Shown: positions 38,003 through 46,576 of the stretch, one piece after another
Numbering within the stretch: position 1 is the stretch's first letter
How the letters are laid out: every line of letters begins with the position of its first letter
Source: Thermohalobaculum xanthum
GTDB lineage: Bacteria; Pseudomonadota; Alphaproteobacteria; Rhodobacterales; Rhodobacteraceae
Direction: 5' to 3'
Assembly (NCBI RefSeq): GCF_016623495.1
Contig: NZ_JAEHHL010000012.1
Span: 115,882-179,881 of the forward strand
Length of the DNA: 64,000 bases
The notes under the pieces: generated by a model
Told to the model about the DNA's origin: nothing
The model's input: only the letters and a program-made list of their open reading frames with translations
Databases searched by the model: none
Position numbers and translations under genes: made by a program

Positions 38003-38154
38003 CCATCCTCGGCCTGCTGATCCCGGTGTCGCTGCTCCTGGGCGCGATCGGCCTGGCCGCGTTCCTGTGGTCGCTCAGGTCGAACCAGTATGACGACCTC
38101 GAGGGGGACGCCGCGCGCATCCTGTTCGACGAGGCCGACAAGCCGCGCGACTGA
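37999..38154 (+). CDS. ccoS: cbb3-type cytochrome oxidase assembly protein CcoS
   Basis: A 51-residue protein with one N-terminal helix (LGLLIPVSLLLGAIGLAAFLWSL) and the CcoS tail SNQYDDLEGDAARILFDE. CcoS is needed to insert cofactors into cbb3 oxidase. It overlaps the ccoI stop by four bases (ATGA). The convergent hemolysin III gene ends 6 bases after its stop. Confidence 0.95.
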   Translation: MTILGLLIPVSLLLGAIGLAAFLWSLRSNQYDDLEGDAARILFDEADKPRD

Positions 38155-38159
38155 CGCCG

Positions 38160-38837
38160 TCAGTAGACGGCCGCGGCCCGGACCTCGACGAGGACGGCGG
38201 CATAGAAGACGAAGCTCGCCGCCAGCACCAGCCCGTGCCAGATCGCGTTCTGGAACGGCAGGCTGTGCCAGAGGTGGAACACCACGCCCAGCGTGTAGAG
38301 CACGCCACCCGTGATCATCAGCACCAGCCCCGCATCGCTCAGGCCATCGATGATCGGCCCGCCGATGAACAGCGCCGCCCAGCCCATGGCGAGGTAGAGA
38401 AATAGGCACAAGGTCTCGAGCCGCCGCGGCGCGGTGACCTTGATCGCGAGCCCCACCAGCGCCGCCGTCCAGATGCCGGCGAGAATCGGCCCCGCCTCGT
38501 CGCGGGCGAGCAGCACGGCGAATGGCGTGTAGGTGCCCGCGATCTTCACATAGATCGCCGCGTGATCGAACCGCCGCAGGATCTCCCGTGCGCCCGCGTG
38601 ATGCACGAGATGATAGGCCGCCGAGAAGGCAAACATCGCGATCAGCGACACGCCGTAGATGGCGGCGGCGAGGACGGTCGAGAGATTGCCGTGCCAGACC
38701 GCGGCCAACGTGATCAGCACCGGCACCGCGACCAGCGCGGAGATCACGCCAAGCACATGCAGGACGGCGTCGGCAATATGCTCGGCGCGCGTATAGGCCG
38801 GCAATCCCTGATTTTGCTGCATCGGTGCAGCCGACAT
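38160..38837 (-). CDS. trhA: Hemolysin III / PAQR family membrane protein (TrhA)
   Basis: A 225-residue protein with seven membrane helices. The start RAEHIADAVLHVLGV and the core FAFSAAYHLVHHAG...FDHAAIYVKIAGTYTPF carry the conserved His/Asp residues of the hemolysin III (PAQR-like) family, with a final His in VVFHLWHSLPFQNAIWH. Members affect membrane energetics and fluidity; the hemolysin name is historical. It is not linked to the ccoGHIS genes, with which it is convergent. Confidence 0.92.
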   Translation of the reverse strand: MSAAPMQQNQGLPAYTRAEHIADAVLHVLGVISALVAVPVLITLAAVWHGNLSTVLAAAIYGVSLIAMFAFSAAYHLVHHAGAREILRRFDHAAIYVKIAGTYTPFAVLLARDEAGPILAGIWTAALVGLAIKVTAPRRLETLCLFLYLAMGWAALFIGGPIIDGLSDAGLVLMITGGVLYTLGVVFHLWHSLPFQNAIWHGLVLAASFVFYAAVLVEVRAAAVY

Positions 38838-39052
38838 CTCGAGGCTCCGTCGCGGCTTCGTTCCGCGTTGAAGGGTAACAGCGCCGCCGCCGCCGGTTCA
38901 ATCCTGCGGACCTCAAACCTGCGTCCGCCAAAGCACCAGAGCGGGTTGGCGCGGGGCCTCGCTTCGCGGTCTTTGCAGCACGGGAAAACAATGCAATCCT
39001 CGCCGCCGGGCGAGCTGTCGGGGGAAACTTTCACGAGAACGGAGGATCATTC

Positions 39053-39871
39053 ATGTGCCACCATTGTGTGACCGAAAGCGTGAAACGCCGGATGCTGAGC
39101 CGGCGCGCTGTCCTCGGCGCTGTACCTGCGGCTGCCGCGATCGCTCTTGGCTCGAGCGTAACGGCCCAGCCGGCGCTGGCATCCGAGCCACGTGGCGTCG
39201 AGGACCTGACCCACGAACTGCACCATGACTTTCCGACCTATTTCGGCGAGCCCGGGATCACTGTCAGCCAGAAGTTCACCTGGGCCGAGCACAAGTTCAA
39301 TCTCAACACCATTGCGCTCAACGAACATACGGGCACCCATGTCGACGCGCCCCTGCACTTCTCGGAGAACGGTCAGAGCGTCACCGAGATCCCCGTCGGC
39401 AATCTCATCGTGCCACTGGCCGTGATCGATATCCGCGAAAAGGCGGCGAATGACGCGGATGCCCAGGTCACGCCGGATGACCTCAAGGCGTGGAAGGACG
39501 CGAACGGCGAATTTCCCGATCGTTGCTGCGTCGCCATGTTGTCGGGCTGGGCCTCGAAGGCCTCGGGCGACGGCTTCCGCAATGCCGACAGTTCTGGCGT
39601 CATGCACTTCCCCGGCTTCCATATCGAAGCGGCTGCAATGCTGATCGAAGAGACCACCGCGGTCGGCATGGGGGTGGACACGCTGAGCCTCGATCACGGG
39701 CCCAGCGCCGACTTCGCCACGCACTACGCGTGGCTTCCGACGAACCGCTGGGGCATCGAGTGCCTTGCCAATCTCGAACGCCTCCCCGCCAAGGGCGCAA
39801 CGCTCTTCGTCGGAGCGCCGAAGGTGCGCGGCGGCACGGGCGGGCCCGCCCGGGTTCTCGCGCTCGTCTGA
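39053..39871 (+). CDS. Tat-exported cyclase family hydrolase (kynurenine formamidase-like fold)
   Basis: A 272-residue protein with a Tat signal (LSRRAVLGAVPAAAAIALGS) and cleavage near residue 43. The metal-binding motif of the cyclase family (PF04199) is HTGTHVDAPLHF at about residues 92-103. A preceding CHHC at residues 2-5 lies before the signal and is unusual. The rest (SGVMHFPGFHIEAAAMLIEE, GVDTLSLDHG) matches the family, which contains kynurenine formamidases and other metal hydrolases. It is overlapped by the next gene (TGATG). The substrate is unknown. Confidence 0.87.
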   Translation: MCHHCVTESVKRRMLSRRAVLGAVPAAAAIALGSSVTAQPALASEPRGVEDLTHELHHDFPTYFGEPGITVSQKFTWAEHKFNLNTIALNEHTGTHVDAPLHFSENGQSVTEIPVGNLIVPLAVIDIREKAANDADAQVTPDDLKAWKDANGEFPDRCCVAMLSGWASKASGDGFRNADSSGVMHFPGFHIEAAAMLIEETTAVGMGVDTLSLDHGPSADFATHYAWLPTNRWGIECLANLERLPAKGATLFVGAPKVRGGTGGPARVLALV

Positions 39872-40287
39872 TGCCGACCGTCAGACCACTCGGCGATGCC
39901 GAACTCTCCCCTCGGGCCGCGGCCGTCTTTGCCGACATCCGCGCGACCCGGGGGAGCGACTTCGTCAACAATTTCTGGCGCTCTCTTGCGGCGCTCGACG
40001 ACGCCATGCTCGAGCGCGTCTGGGGACAGCTGAAATCGGTGATGACGGTCCCCGGCGCGCTCGATCCCCTCACGCGCGAGATGATCTACATCGCCGTATC
40101 GGTTGCGAACGGATGCAGCTACTGCGTCCACTCCCACACCGCGGCTGCCCGGGCGAAGGGCATGGGCGCCGAGATGGAGGCGGAGCTTCTGGCCATCATC
40201 GCCCTCGCGTCGCAAACCAATGCCCTGGCGACCGCGATGGCGGTTCCGGTGGATTCCGAGTTCGAAGCGGCATCCTCCGAACCATGA
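39871..40287 (+). CDS. Carboxymuconolactone decarboxylase / AhpD-like protein
   Basis: A protein of 138 residues. The redox motif CSYCVHSH with a preceding REMIYIAVSVANG is the hallmark of the AhpD/CMD family, in which the Cys pair and His act as a peroxidase or disulfide centre. It lacks a signal peptide, although its coupled upstream partner is exported. The TGATG overlap shows co-translation with the cyclase gene. Confidence 0.88.
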   Translation: MPTVRPLGDAELSPRAAAVFADIRATRGSDFVNNFWRSLAALDDAMLERVWGQLKSVMTVPGALDPLTREMIYIAVSVANGCSYCVHSHTAAARAKGMGAEMEAELLAIIALASQTNALATAMAVPVDSEFEAASSEP

Positions 40288-40349
40288 AAGTTGATTTCGC
40301 GGGTCCGTGCATCCGAGAATGAGAAAAAATCGCTGCGGAGGACTCACCC

Positions 40350-40640
40350 ATGTGCCAGATCTTTGCCGGCCAGGATCCCGCGAATTACGAGTGCGAGACC
40401 CGTTCGATCCGGCTCAACGGGCTCTCGACCTCGATCCGGCTCGAGCGCGCATTCTGGCGCGTGCTCGAGGAAATCGCCGCAGGCGAGGGGGTATCGGCGC
40501 CACAGTTCATTTCGCGCCTGCATTCGGAAGTGCTCGACCTGCACGGCGACGTCAGGAACTTCACCTCGCTGCTGCGCTGCGCCTGCCTCGTGCAACTGGG
40601 GCGCACGGCGCCCGGCCTCGACCGCATCGCGGCCGAGTAG
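40350..40640 (+). CDS. Ribbon-helix-helix domain protein
   Basis: A small protein of 96 residues with a strong ribosome site (GGAGGA). The core TRSIRLNGLSTSIRLERAFWRVLEEIAAGEGVSAPQFI fits the RHH_4 type of ribbon-helix-helix (PF13467), common in alphaproteobacteria. These may bind DNA as dimers, but targets are not known. It follows the cyclase/CMD pair by 62 bases. Confidence 0.85.
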   Translation: MCQIFAGQDPANYECETRSIRLNGLSTSIRLERAFWRVLEEIAAGEGVSAPQFISRLHSEVLDLHGDVRNFTSLLRCACLVQLGRTAPGLDRIAAE

Positions 40641-40711
40641 TAGCAGGCTAACACCCGGCCTCTCCCCCTCTGCGCTAGCATGGCGCCGGAAGGAACAGCA
40701 GGGAGAGACCG

Positions 40712-41116
40712 ATGGCGAAGGCCATACATTCCATGATCCGCGTGCTCGACGAGGCGCGGTCGATCGATTTCTACGACCGGGCCTTCGGGCTGAAGATCGC
40801 GGATCGCCTCGACTTCGAGAATTTCACCCTCGTCTACCTCCGGAACCCGGAGAACGATTTCGAGCTCGAACTGACCGTGAACAAGGGACGCGCCGAGCCC
40901 TACGATCTCGGTGACGGGTACGGCCATCTTGCCTTCGTCGTTGACGACCTCGATGCCGAGCATGCCCGCTTCGAGGCCGAAGGCCTCGCGCCGAGAAAGC
41001 TTGTCGCCTTCGCGCCCGGGGGGCCGGGAACCGACCCGATCGCGCGCTTCTTCTTCGTCGCGGATCCCGACGGCTACCAGATCGAGGTGCTTCAGCGGGC
41101 CGGGCGCTACCAGTAA
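40712..41116 (+). CDS. Glyoxalase/VOC family protein (lactoylglutathione lyase-like)
   Basis: A 134-residue VOC protein. Its two beta-alpha-beta modules are clear: HSMIRVLDEARSIDFYDRAFGLK at the start and YGHLAFVVDDLDAEHARFEAEGL in the middle, ending with FFFVADPDGYQIEVLQRAG. Candidate metal ligands are H6, E53-region, H70-region and the Glu near the end, as in glyoxalase I. GGGAGAGACC precedes the start. Methylglyoxal detoxification is likely but not proven. Confidence 0.87.
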   Translation: MAKAIHSMIRVLDEARSIDFYDRAFGLKIADRLDFENFTLVYLRNPENDFELELTVNKGRAEPYDLGDGYGHLAFVVDDLDAEHARFEAEGLAPRKLVAFAPGGPGTDPIARFFFVADPDGYQIEVLQRAGRYQ

Positions 41117-41203
41117 GGCGCCCTCCGCGACAACGAATAACGCCGCGTCCGCGGCGCAATAGACCGCCCGGCAACGACCGGGCACGGGAAGGGAGGAAAC
41201 CCG

Positions 41204-41728
41204 ATGACACGCAAACCGGATCTGCGATCCATGACCAGGCGCGAGCTTCTCGCGTCGGGCGCCAAGGCCGGCGCTGCACTGGTGATCGGCTCGAATTTCG
41301 TGACTCATGCCACCGAGGCATGGGCAATGGAAACCACCGCCCTCGAGCCCGCGACCATGGCGACGCTGGTCCAGATGGCGCGCGACATCTACCCGCACGA
41401 CCGCGTGGCCGACCAGTTCTACGCCGCCGCCGTGAAGGGGTACGACACCCCCGAGGCCGCTCCCGCGATCGAGGCCGGCGTCGCCGCGCTCGATGCCGCG
41501 GCGCAGGGCATGGGCCATCCGAGCTACCTCGGGACCCCATGGGAGCGCGACCGCGTCGAGATCCTTCGCTCGATGGAGCAGAGCGGCTTCTTCCAGACCA
41601 TCCGCGGGGGCCTGGTGACGGGCCTCTACAACAACAAGGAGGTCTGGCCTGTCTTCGGCTACGAGGGCGAGTCGTTCTCGCAGGGCGGCTATCTCGATCG
41701 CGGCTTCAACGACATCAACTGGCTCTGA
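41204..41728 (+). CDS. Tat-signal small subunit of a GMC dehydrogenase (gluconate 2-dehydrogenase subunit 3-like)
   Basis: A 174-residue protein with a Tat signal (MTRRELLASGAKAGAALVIG). The mature part (TMATLVQMARDIYPHDRVADQFY, and a late GLVTGLYNNKEVWPVFGYEG) matches the subunit-3/gamma family that pairs with periplasmic GMC dehydrogenases. In those complexes it carries the folded flavoprotein through the Tat system. The GMC gene follows after 23 bases. No cytochrome c subunit gene is adjacent. Confidence 0.87.
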   Translation: MTRKPDLRSMTRRELLASGAKAGAALVIGSNFVTHATEAWAMETTALEPATMATLVQMARDIYPHDRVADQFYAAAVKGYDTPEAAPAIEAGVAALDAAAQGMGHPSYLGTPWERDRVEILRSMEQSGFFQTIRGGLVTGLYNNKEVWPVFGYEGESFSQGGYLDRGFNDINWL

Positions 41729-41751
41729 GCCACGGGTCGGGAGGGAACATC

Positions 41752-43323
41752 ATGACTGCACCATTCGACCTGAACGACGACAACGTCGTCGTGATCATCG
41801 GCACCGGCGCCGGCGGCGGCGTGCTCGGCAACGAGCTTGCCCAGAAGGGGGTCTCCGTCGTCGCGCTCGAGGCGGGCGGACGCTATCTGCCCGAGGACTA
41901 CATCAACGACGAGTGGGAGAGCTTCGGGCAGCTTGCCTGGCTCGACCCGCGAACGACCAGCGGCGACTGGCGCGTGGCGCGCGACTTCTCGGGTCTGCCC
42001 GCGTGGATCGTGAAGGCGGTCGGCGGCACCACCGTGCACTGGGCCGGGGCCTCGCTCCGCTTCCAGGAGCACGAGTGGAAGGCCAAGACCACTTATGGCG
42101 ACGTGCAGGGCGCAAGCCTGCTCGACTGGCCGATCGACGCGGCCGAAATGGCGCCATGGTACGAGAAGGCGGAGACCAAGCTCGGCGTTACCCGGACCGG
42201 AGGACGCGAGGGCCTGCCCGGAAACAACAACTACAAGGTCTTCGAGGCAGGCGCGAAGGCGCTCGGCTACAAGGAGGTCCATACCGGCCGGATGGCGATC
42301 AACTCGGCCGATTACGACAACCGTGTCGCCTGCCAGCAGACCGGCTTCTGCTTCCAGGGTTGCAAGTGGGGCGCCAAGTGGTCGGCCGCCTACACCGACA
42401 TTCCCCGCGGCGAGGCGACGGGCAATCTCGAGGTGCGCGAGCGTTGCCAGGCGGCGCGGATCCTTCACGACGCGAACGGCAAGGTCACCGGAGTCGAGTA
42501 TTTCGACGCCGACGGCAATCTTCAGATGCAAAAGGCGCGCATCGTCTGCGTGGCCGGCAACTCGTTCGAAAGCCCGAGGCTCCTGCTCAATTCCGCGTCG
42601 TCGATGTTCCCGGACGGGCTGGCCAATTCCTCGGGCCAGGTTGGGCGCAACTACATGCGCCACACCACCGGCTCGGTCTACGCCGTGTTCGACAAGCCCG
42701 TGAGGATGTGGCGCGGCACCACCATGGCCGGCATCATCCAGGACGAGGCGCGGCACGACCCGTCGCGCGGCTTCGTCGGCGGCTACGAGCTCGAGACGCT
42801 TGGGCTCGGACTGCCTTTCATGGCGGCCTTCCTCGATCCCGGGGCATGGGGGCGCGAGTTCACGACGGCGCTCGACAGCTACGAGAACATGGCCGGCATG
42901 TGGATCGTCGGCGAGGACATGCCGCAGGAAACCAACCGCGTGACCATCAATCACGAGGTCAAGGACAAGTACGGCCTGCCGGTCGTCGATGTGCATTTCG
43001 ACGACCACCCCAACGACATCGCCATGCGCAACCATGCCTATCGGCAAGGCACGGCCGTCTACGAGGCCGTGGGCGCGACGCGCACCTTCCCAACGCCGCC
43101 CTATCCCTCGACCCACAATCTCGGCACCAACAGGATGTCCGAGCGTGCGCAGGACGGCGTCGTGAACAAGTGGGGGCAGACGCACGACATCGCCAACCTG
43201 TTCATCTCCGACGGGTCCCAGTTCACCACCGGTGCTGCCGAGAACCCGACGCTGACGATCGTGGCTCTGGCGATCAGGCAGGCCGACCACATCGCGGCCG
43301 AGATGGGCAAGGGCGCGCTCTGA
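41752..43323 (+). CDS. GMC oxidoreductase, periplasmic dehydrogenase large subunit
   Basis: A 523-residue flavoprotein. FAD binding is by VVVIIGTGAGGGVLGNELA at residues 12-30, and VGGTTVHWAGASLRF is the conserved block near residue 90. The C-terminus has STHNLGTNRMSERA and AENPTLTIVALAIRQADH, with the His and Asn of the GMC active site. It lacks its own signal and would be carried across the membrane with the Tat subunit encoded upstream. It is related to gluconate/sorbitol/fructose dehydrogenases; the sugar or alcohol is unknown. An intrinsic terminator follows. Confidence 0.9.
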   Translation: MTAPFDLNDDNVVVIIGTGAGGGVLGNELAQKGVSVVALEAGGRYLPEDYINDEWESFGQLAWLDPRTTSGDWRVARDFSGLPAWIVKAVGGTTVHWAGASLRFQEHEWKAKTTYGDVQGASLLDWPIDAAEMAPWYEKAETKLGVTRTGGREGLPGNNNYKVFEAGAKALGYKEVHTGRMAINSADYDNRVACQQTGFCFQGCKWGAKWSAAYTDIPRGEATGNLEVRERCQAARILHDANGKVTGVEYFDADGNLQMQKARIVCVAGNSFESPRLLLNSASSMFPDGLANSSGQVGRNYMRHTTGSVYAVFDKPVRMWRGTTMAGIIQDEARHDPSRGFVGGYELETLGLGLPFMAAFLDPGAWGREFTTALDSYENMAGMWIVGEDMPQETNRVTINHEVKDKYGLPVVDVHFDDHPNDIAMRNHAYRQGTAVYEAVGATRTFPTPPYPSTHNLGTNRMSERAQDGVVNKWGQTHDIANLFISDGSQFTTGAAENPTLTIVALAIRQADHIAAEMGKGAL

Positions 43324-43367
43324 GTTCCCTGTCGTGACGGCCCTCGGCGGGCCGCGCGGATACTCAA

Positions 43368-43396
43368 GCCGGGCACGGTGCGTGCCCGGCCTTTTT
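43368..43396 (+). terminator. Intrinsic terminator after the GMC dehydrogenase
   Basis: A perfect 9-bp stem (GCCGGGCAC / GTGCCCGGC) with a GGTGC loop is followed by CTTTTTG. It is 45 bases after the stop. Confidence 0.88.
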
Positions 43397-43534
43397 GTTG
43401 ATTGAGGTCATGGGCGACCGGCTCGGTGATGCTAAGCTTTCCGCGATGTGCACTGCCGTATCCGCAGCCAGCCGACGCGAACGCGTTGCGGCGGGCGCTG
43501 GTGGATGCGCCGAGGTCGGAAAGAGAGCTGGGCG

Positions 43535-44542
43535 GTGATCCGCAACCTGTTGCGATTTCTGGTTCTGGCCACGCTGGTCGCGGGCGGTGTCTGGGCGTGG
43601 AACATGCGTCCCCAGAGCGTGACGACCGCGCGGCTGACCCGTGGCGACGCCGCCGAGGTGGTCTACGCAACGGGCGTGATCGAACCCGTGCGCTGGGCCG
43701 AGGTCGCACCACTCAGGCGAGGCCGCATCGTCCAGACCTGCCGGTGCGAGGGCCGCGTGGTGCTCGAGGGCGAGGTGCTCTTCCGCCTCGACGCGAGCGA
43801 ACTCAAGGCGCGGATTGCCGAGCTTGAGGCACGTCTCGACTTCGCGGAGAAGGAGCTTACGCGCGCCGAGGACCTGTTCGCGCGGCGCGTGGCGACGCGC
43901 GAGACGCTCGAGGAGCGTGTCTCGACGGTGGCGGAATACCGCGCCGCGCTTGGCGCGACGCGGACGCAGTTGGCCGAGATGGTGATCCGCGCGCCGATGG
44001 AGGGGCAGGTGCTGCGCCTCGACGGCGAGGTTGGCGAGGTCGTCGAACTTGGCCAGACGCTCGCCTGGGTCGGACAGCCGCGACCGCTGCAGGTGGTTGC
44101 AGAAGTGAACGAGGAAGACATCCCGCGGGTCCGGGAAGGCCAGGCCGCGCTGATCCTGGCCGATGCCTTTCCCGCCTGGGACCTGCCTGCCACGGTCGCG
44201 TCGATCACCCCGAAGGGCGATCCCGAGCTCAAGACCTATCGCGTCTATCTTGCGCTGCCCGACGACACGCCGCTGTTCATCGGCATGTCTGTTGACGTGA
44301 ACATCGTCGTCCGCGTCGTCCCAAGCGCGATCCTTGCCCCAGCGCCGGCGGTCACGGGCGGGGCGATCTTCACGATCGAGAACCGTCGCGCACGCCGCAT
44401 CGCGATCGAGACCGGGATCCGGGGCGCCGGCAGCGTCGAGATCGTGCGCGGCGCCGAGGAGGGGCTGGAGGTCGTCTCGCCCGTGCCGCCGGGCCTCGCC
44501 GAAGGCGATCGCCTCAGGATCGAGGGGGAGGCCACACAGTGA
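43535..44542 (+). CDS. HlyD-family periplasmic adaptor of an ABC efflux system
   Basis: A protein of about 335 residues from GTG 43535 (GGAAAGAGAG upstream; ATG 43505 is an in-frame alternative). One N-terminal membrane helix (LLRFLVLATLVAGGVWAWN) anchors it. A lipoyl/barrel-sandwich half (AEVAPLRRGRIVQTCRCEGR), a helical hairpin (LKARIAELEARLDFAEKELT) and a second half (EMVIRAPMEGQVLRLDGEVG) follow, as in MacA-type adaptors. It overlaps the permease start by four bases (GTGA). It links inner-membrane export to the outer membrane or cell surface. Confidence 0.88.
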   Translation: MIRNLLRFLVLATLVAGGVWAWNMRPQSVTTARLTRGDAAEVVYATGVIEPVRWAEVAPLRRGRIVQTCRCEGRVVLEGEVLFRLDASELKARIAELEARLDFAEKELTRAEDLFARRVATRETLEERVSTVAEYRAALGATRTQLAEMVIRAPMEGQVLRLDGEVGEVVELGQTLAWVGQPRPLQVVAEVNEEDIPRVREGQAALILADAFPAWDLPATVASITPKGDPELKTYRVYLALPDDTPLFIGMSVDVNIVVRVVPSAILAPAPAVTGGAIFTIENRRARRIAIETGIRGAGSVEIVRGAEEGLEVVSPVPPGLAEGDRLRIEGEATQ

Positions 44543-45777
44543 GGCTCCTCCTCGAGATCGCGCTCACCCATGTCCGTGGCCGGGCGCGGCAGACCATCGT
44601 CTCGGTGGCCGGGGTGACGCTGGGCGTGGGATTCGCGATCGCCATGGCCGCCCTGATGCAGGGCAGCCAGGACGAGTTCGTCACCACCCTGATCGACGCG
44701 ATGCCGCATGTGCAGATCACCGACGAGACCCGAACACCCCGCACCCAGCCCGCCGAGCGCGCCTACGCAGCGGTCGAGATCCACGGGCTGCGACCCCGGG
44801 ACGATCCGCGAGGCATCCTCAACCCGGTCGAGGCCTTGGCCGGGCTTCGGTCATGGGTGCCCGGCGCGATCTCGGCCGGGCTCAACGTCTCGGGCGTGGC
44901 GCGCTACGGCGGCACCGACCGGGGCGTCTCGATCCTGGGCATCGAGCCGGAGGACGAGCTTCGTGTCTCGAAGATCGCGCAGGACATGACCAGCGGCAAG
45001 TTCTCCGACCTCGTCGGCGGCGGGTTTGCCGCGGTCATTGGCGACAGTCTGGCGGAACGGCTCGGCGCCGGTCTCAATGACAGCATCCGGATTTCGGCGT
45101 CGACCGGCGTGGCCCGCAACTTCAAGATCGTCGGGCTCTTTCACACGGGCGTCGTCGCTACCGACGAGACGATGGTCTACGTGCGGCTCAAGAGCGCGCA
45201 GGTCCTCGCGGCGCGCCAGAACGCGGTCAACGACATCCGCATCCGGCTCGGCGATCCGGACGCAGCCTCGGCCGTGGCCGCGAGGGCCGAGGAACTGCTC
45301 GCGCTCAAGTCGGTCAGCTGGCAGGAGGCCAACGAAAGCATCCTCGAGGCCTTCGCGGTGCGGAACATCATCATGTACACCGTGGTCGCCGCCATCCTCG
45401 TCGTCGCGGGCTTCGGCATCTTCAACATCGTCTCGATCATCACCCACGAGAAGGCCCGCGACATCGCGATCCTGAAGTCTATCGGTTTCCGCGACCGCGA
45501 CATGCGGCTGGTCTTCATGGCCGAGGGGGCATTGATGGGAGGGCTCGGCGGCGCCCTGGGCGCCGGGCTCGGCGCGGCGCTCACCGCCTACATGGGCACG
45601 ATCGAGTTCGAGTTTCGCGAGGCAACCGAGGTCACCCATCTTCCGGTCACATGGAACTGGATCCATTACGCGATCGCCGTCGGGCTCGCGCTCGCGACCG
45701 CCGCGCTTGCGGGCTACCTTCCCGCACGCAGGGCAGCGCAGGGCAATCCTGTCGACATTATCCGGGGCGCGACATGA
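44539..45777 (+). CDS. FtsX/MacB-type ABC transporter permease
   Basis: A 412-residue permease starting at GTG 44539. The N-terminal helix (QTIVSVAGVTLGVGFAIAMAALM) is followed by a periplasmic MacB_PCD domain and then three helices at the C-terminus. The FtsX block NIVSIITHEKARDIAILKSIGFRDRD is well conserved. Only four membrane helices are present, as in MacB/LolC. It overlaps both neighbours, so adaptor, permease and ATPase form one operon. Confidence 0.92.
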   Translation: MRLLLEIALTHVRGRARQTIVSVAGVTLGVGFAIAMAALMQGSQDEFVTTLIDAMPHVQITDETRTPRTQPAERAYAAVEIHGLRPRDDPRGILNPVEALAGLRSWVPGAISAGLNVSGVARYGGTDRGVSILGIEPEDELRVSKIAQDMTSGKFSDLVGGGFAAVIGDSLAERLGAGLNDSIRISASTGVARNFKIVGLFHTGVVATDETMVYVRLKSAQVLAARQNAVNDIRIRLGDPDAASAVAARAEELLALKSVSWQEANESILEAFAVRNIIMYTVVAAILVVAGFGIFNIVSIITHEKARDIAILKSIGFRDRDMRLVFMAEGALMGGLGGALGAGLGAALTAYMGTIEFEFREATEVTHLPVTWNWIHYAIAVGLALATAALAGYLPARRAAQGNPVDIIRGAT

Positions 45778-46523
45778 GCGTGCCGCTGGTCGAAGCGCGC
45801 GGGGTGACGCGGATCCTGCCGCTGACCGTTCCCGTGCGGCTCGTCGAAGACGTCGATCTTGCGGTTGGCCCGGGCGAGTTGGTCGCAATCACCGGCCCCT
45901 CGGGCTCGGGAAAGTCGTCGCTTCTCTATCTGCTGGGCATCCTCGACGCGCCGACGAGCGGCGAGATCCTCCTGAACGGCGAGAAAACGCATGCGATGAC
46001 CTCGGACCAGCGCGCGGCCCTGCGGCTGAGGGGCATCGGCTTCGTTTTCCAGTTTCATTTCCTGCTGCCGGAGTTCTCGGTCATCGACAACGTCGCAATC
46101 CCGATGCGCCGCCTCGGCGCGCTGTCGGGGCGCGAGATCGAGGCGCGGTCGGCGGATATCCTCACCCGGCTTGGCCTTGCCGATCACATGCGCAAGCGGC
46201 CCGAGCAGCTGTCCGGCGGGCAGCGCCAGCGCGTGGCCGTGGCCCGTGCCCTCGCAAACGACCCTCCGCTGATCCTCGCCGACGAGCCGACAGGCTCGCT
46301 CGACAGCGCAGCCTCCGAGCAGGTGTTCGAGATCCTCTCGGACATCGCGGGGCAAGACGGCAAGAGCGTGATTGCGGTGACGCACGACACCGACATGGCC
46401 GAGCGCATGGACCGCCGCGTTCACCTGATCGACGGACGGATCGTGAGCGACGAGCGCCGCCGGCCCGAGCGCCCGACGGGCCGCGCGCCAGGGCCAGGGG
46501 CCGCGGGTATTCCACTGGAATGA
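45774..46523 (+). CDS. MacB/LolD-type ABC transporter ATP-binding protein
   Basis: A 249-residue ATPase with Walker A GPSGSGKSS at about residues 43-51, the Q-loop FVFQFHFLLPEFS, signature LSGGQRQRVAVARAL, Walker B LILADEPTGSLD and the H-loop VTHD. The order and insertions are those of MacB/LolD-type extruder ATPases. A Pro/Arg-rich tail of about 20 residues is non-conserved. It is coupled to the permease by ATGA. The cargo is unknown; lipoprotein release (LolD) is less likely because an adaptor gene is present. Confidence 0.92.
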   Translation: MSVPLVEARGVTRILPLTVPVRLVEDVDLAVGPGELVAITGPSGSGKSSLLYLLGILDAPTSGEILLNGEKTHAMTSDQRAALRLRGIGFVFQFHFLLPEFSVIDNVAIPMRRLGALSGREIEARSADILTRLGLADHMRKRPEQLSGGQRQRVAVARALANDPPLILADEPTGSLDSAASEQVFEILSDIAGQDGKSVIAVTHDTDMAERMDRRVHLIDGRIVSDERRRPERPTGRAPGPGAAGIPLE

Positions 46524-46527
46524 CAAA

Positions 46528-46557
46528 GGGCCCGGATCGGGCGATCCGGACCCTTCT
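46528..46557. terminator. Terminator hairpin between the ABC operon and the ATP synthase operon
   Basis: An 11-bp stem with one mismatch (GGGCCCGGATC / GATCCGGACCC) and a GGGC loop leads into TTCTTA on the plus strand. On the minus strand AAAGGG becomes CCCTTTG, so it could serve both convergent operons. Confidence 0.65.
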
Positions 46558-46576
46558 TACATCGTCATCGGGCGCT

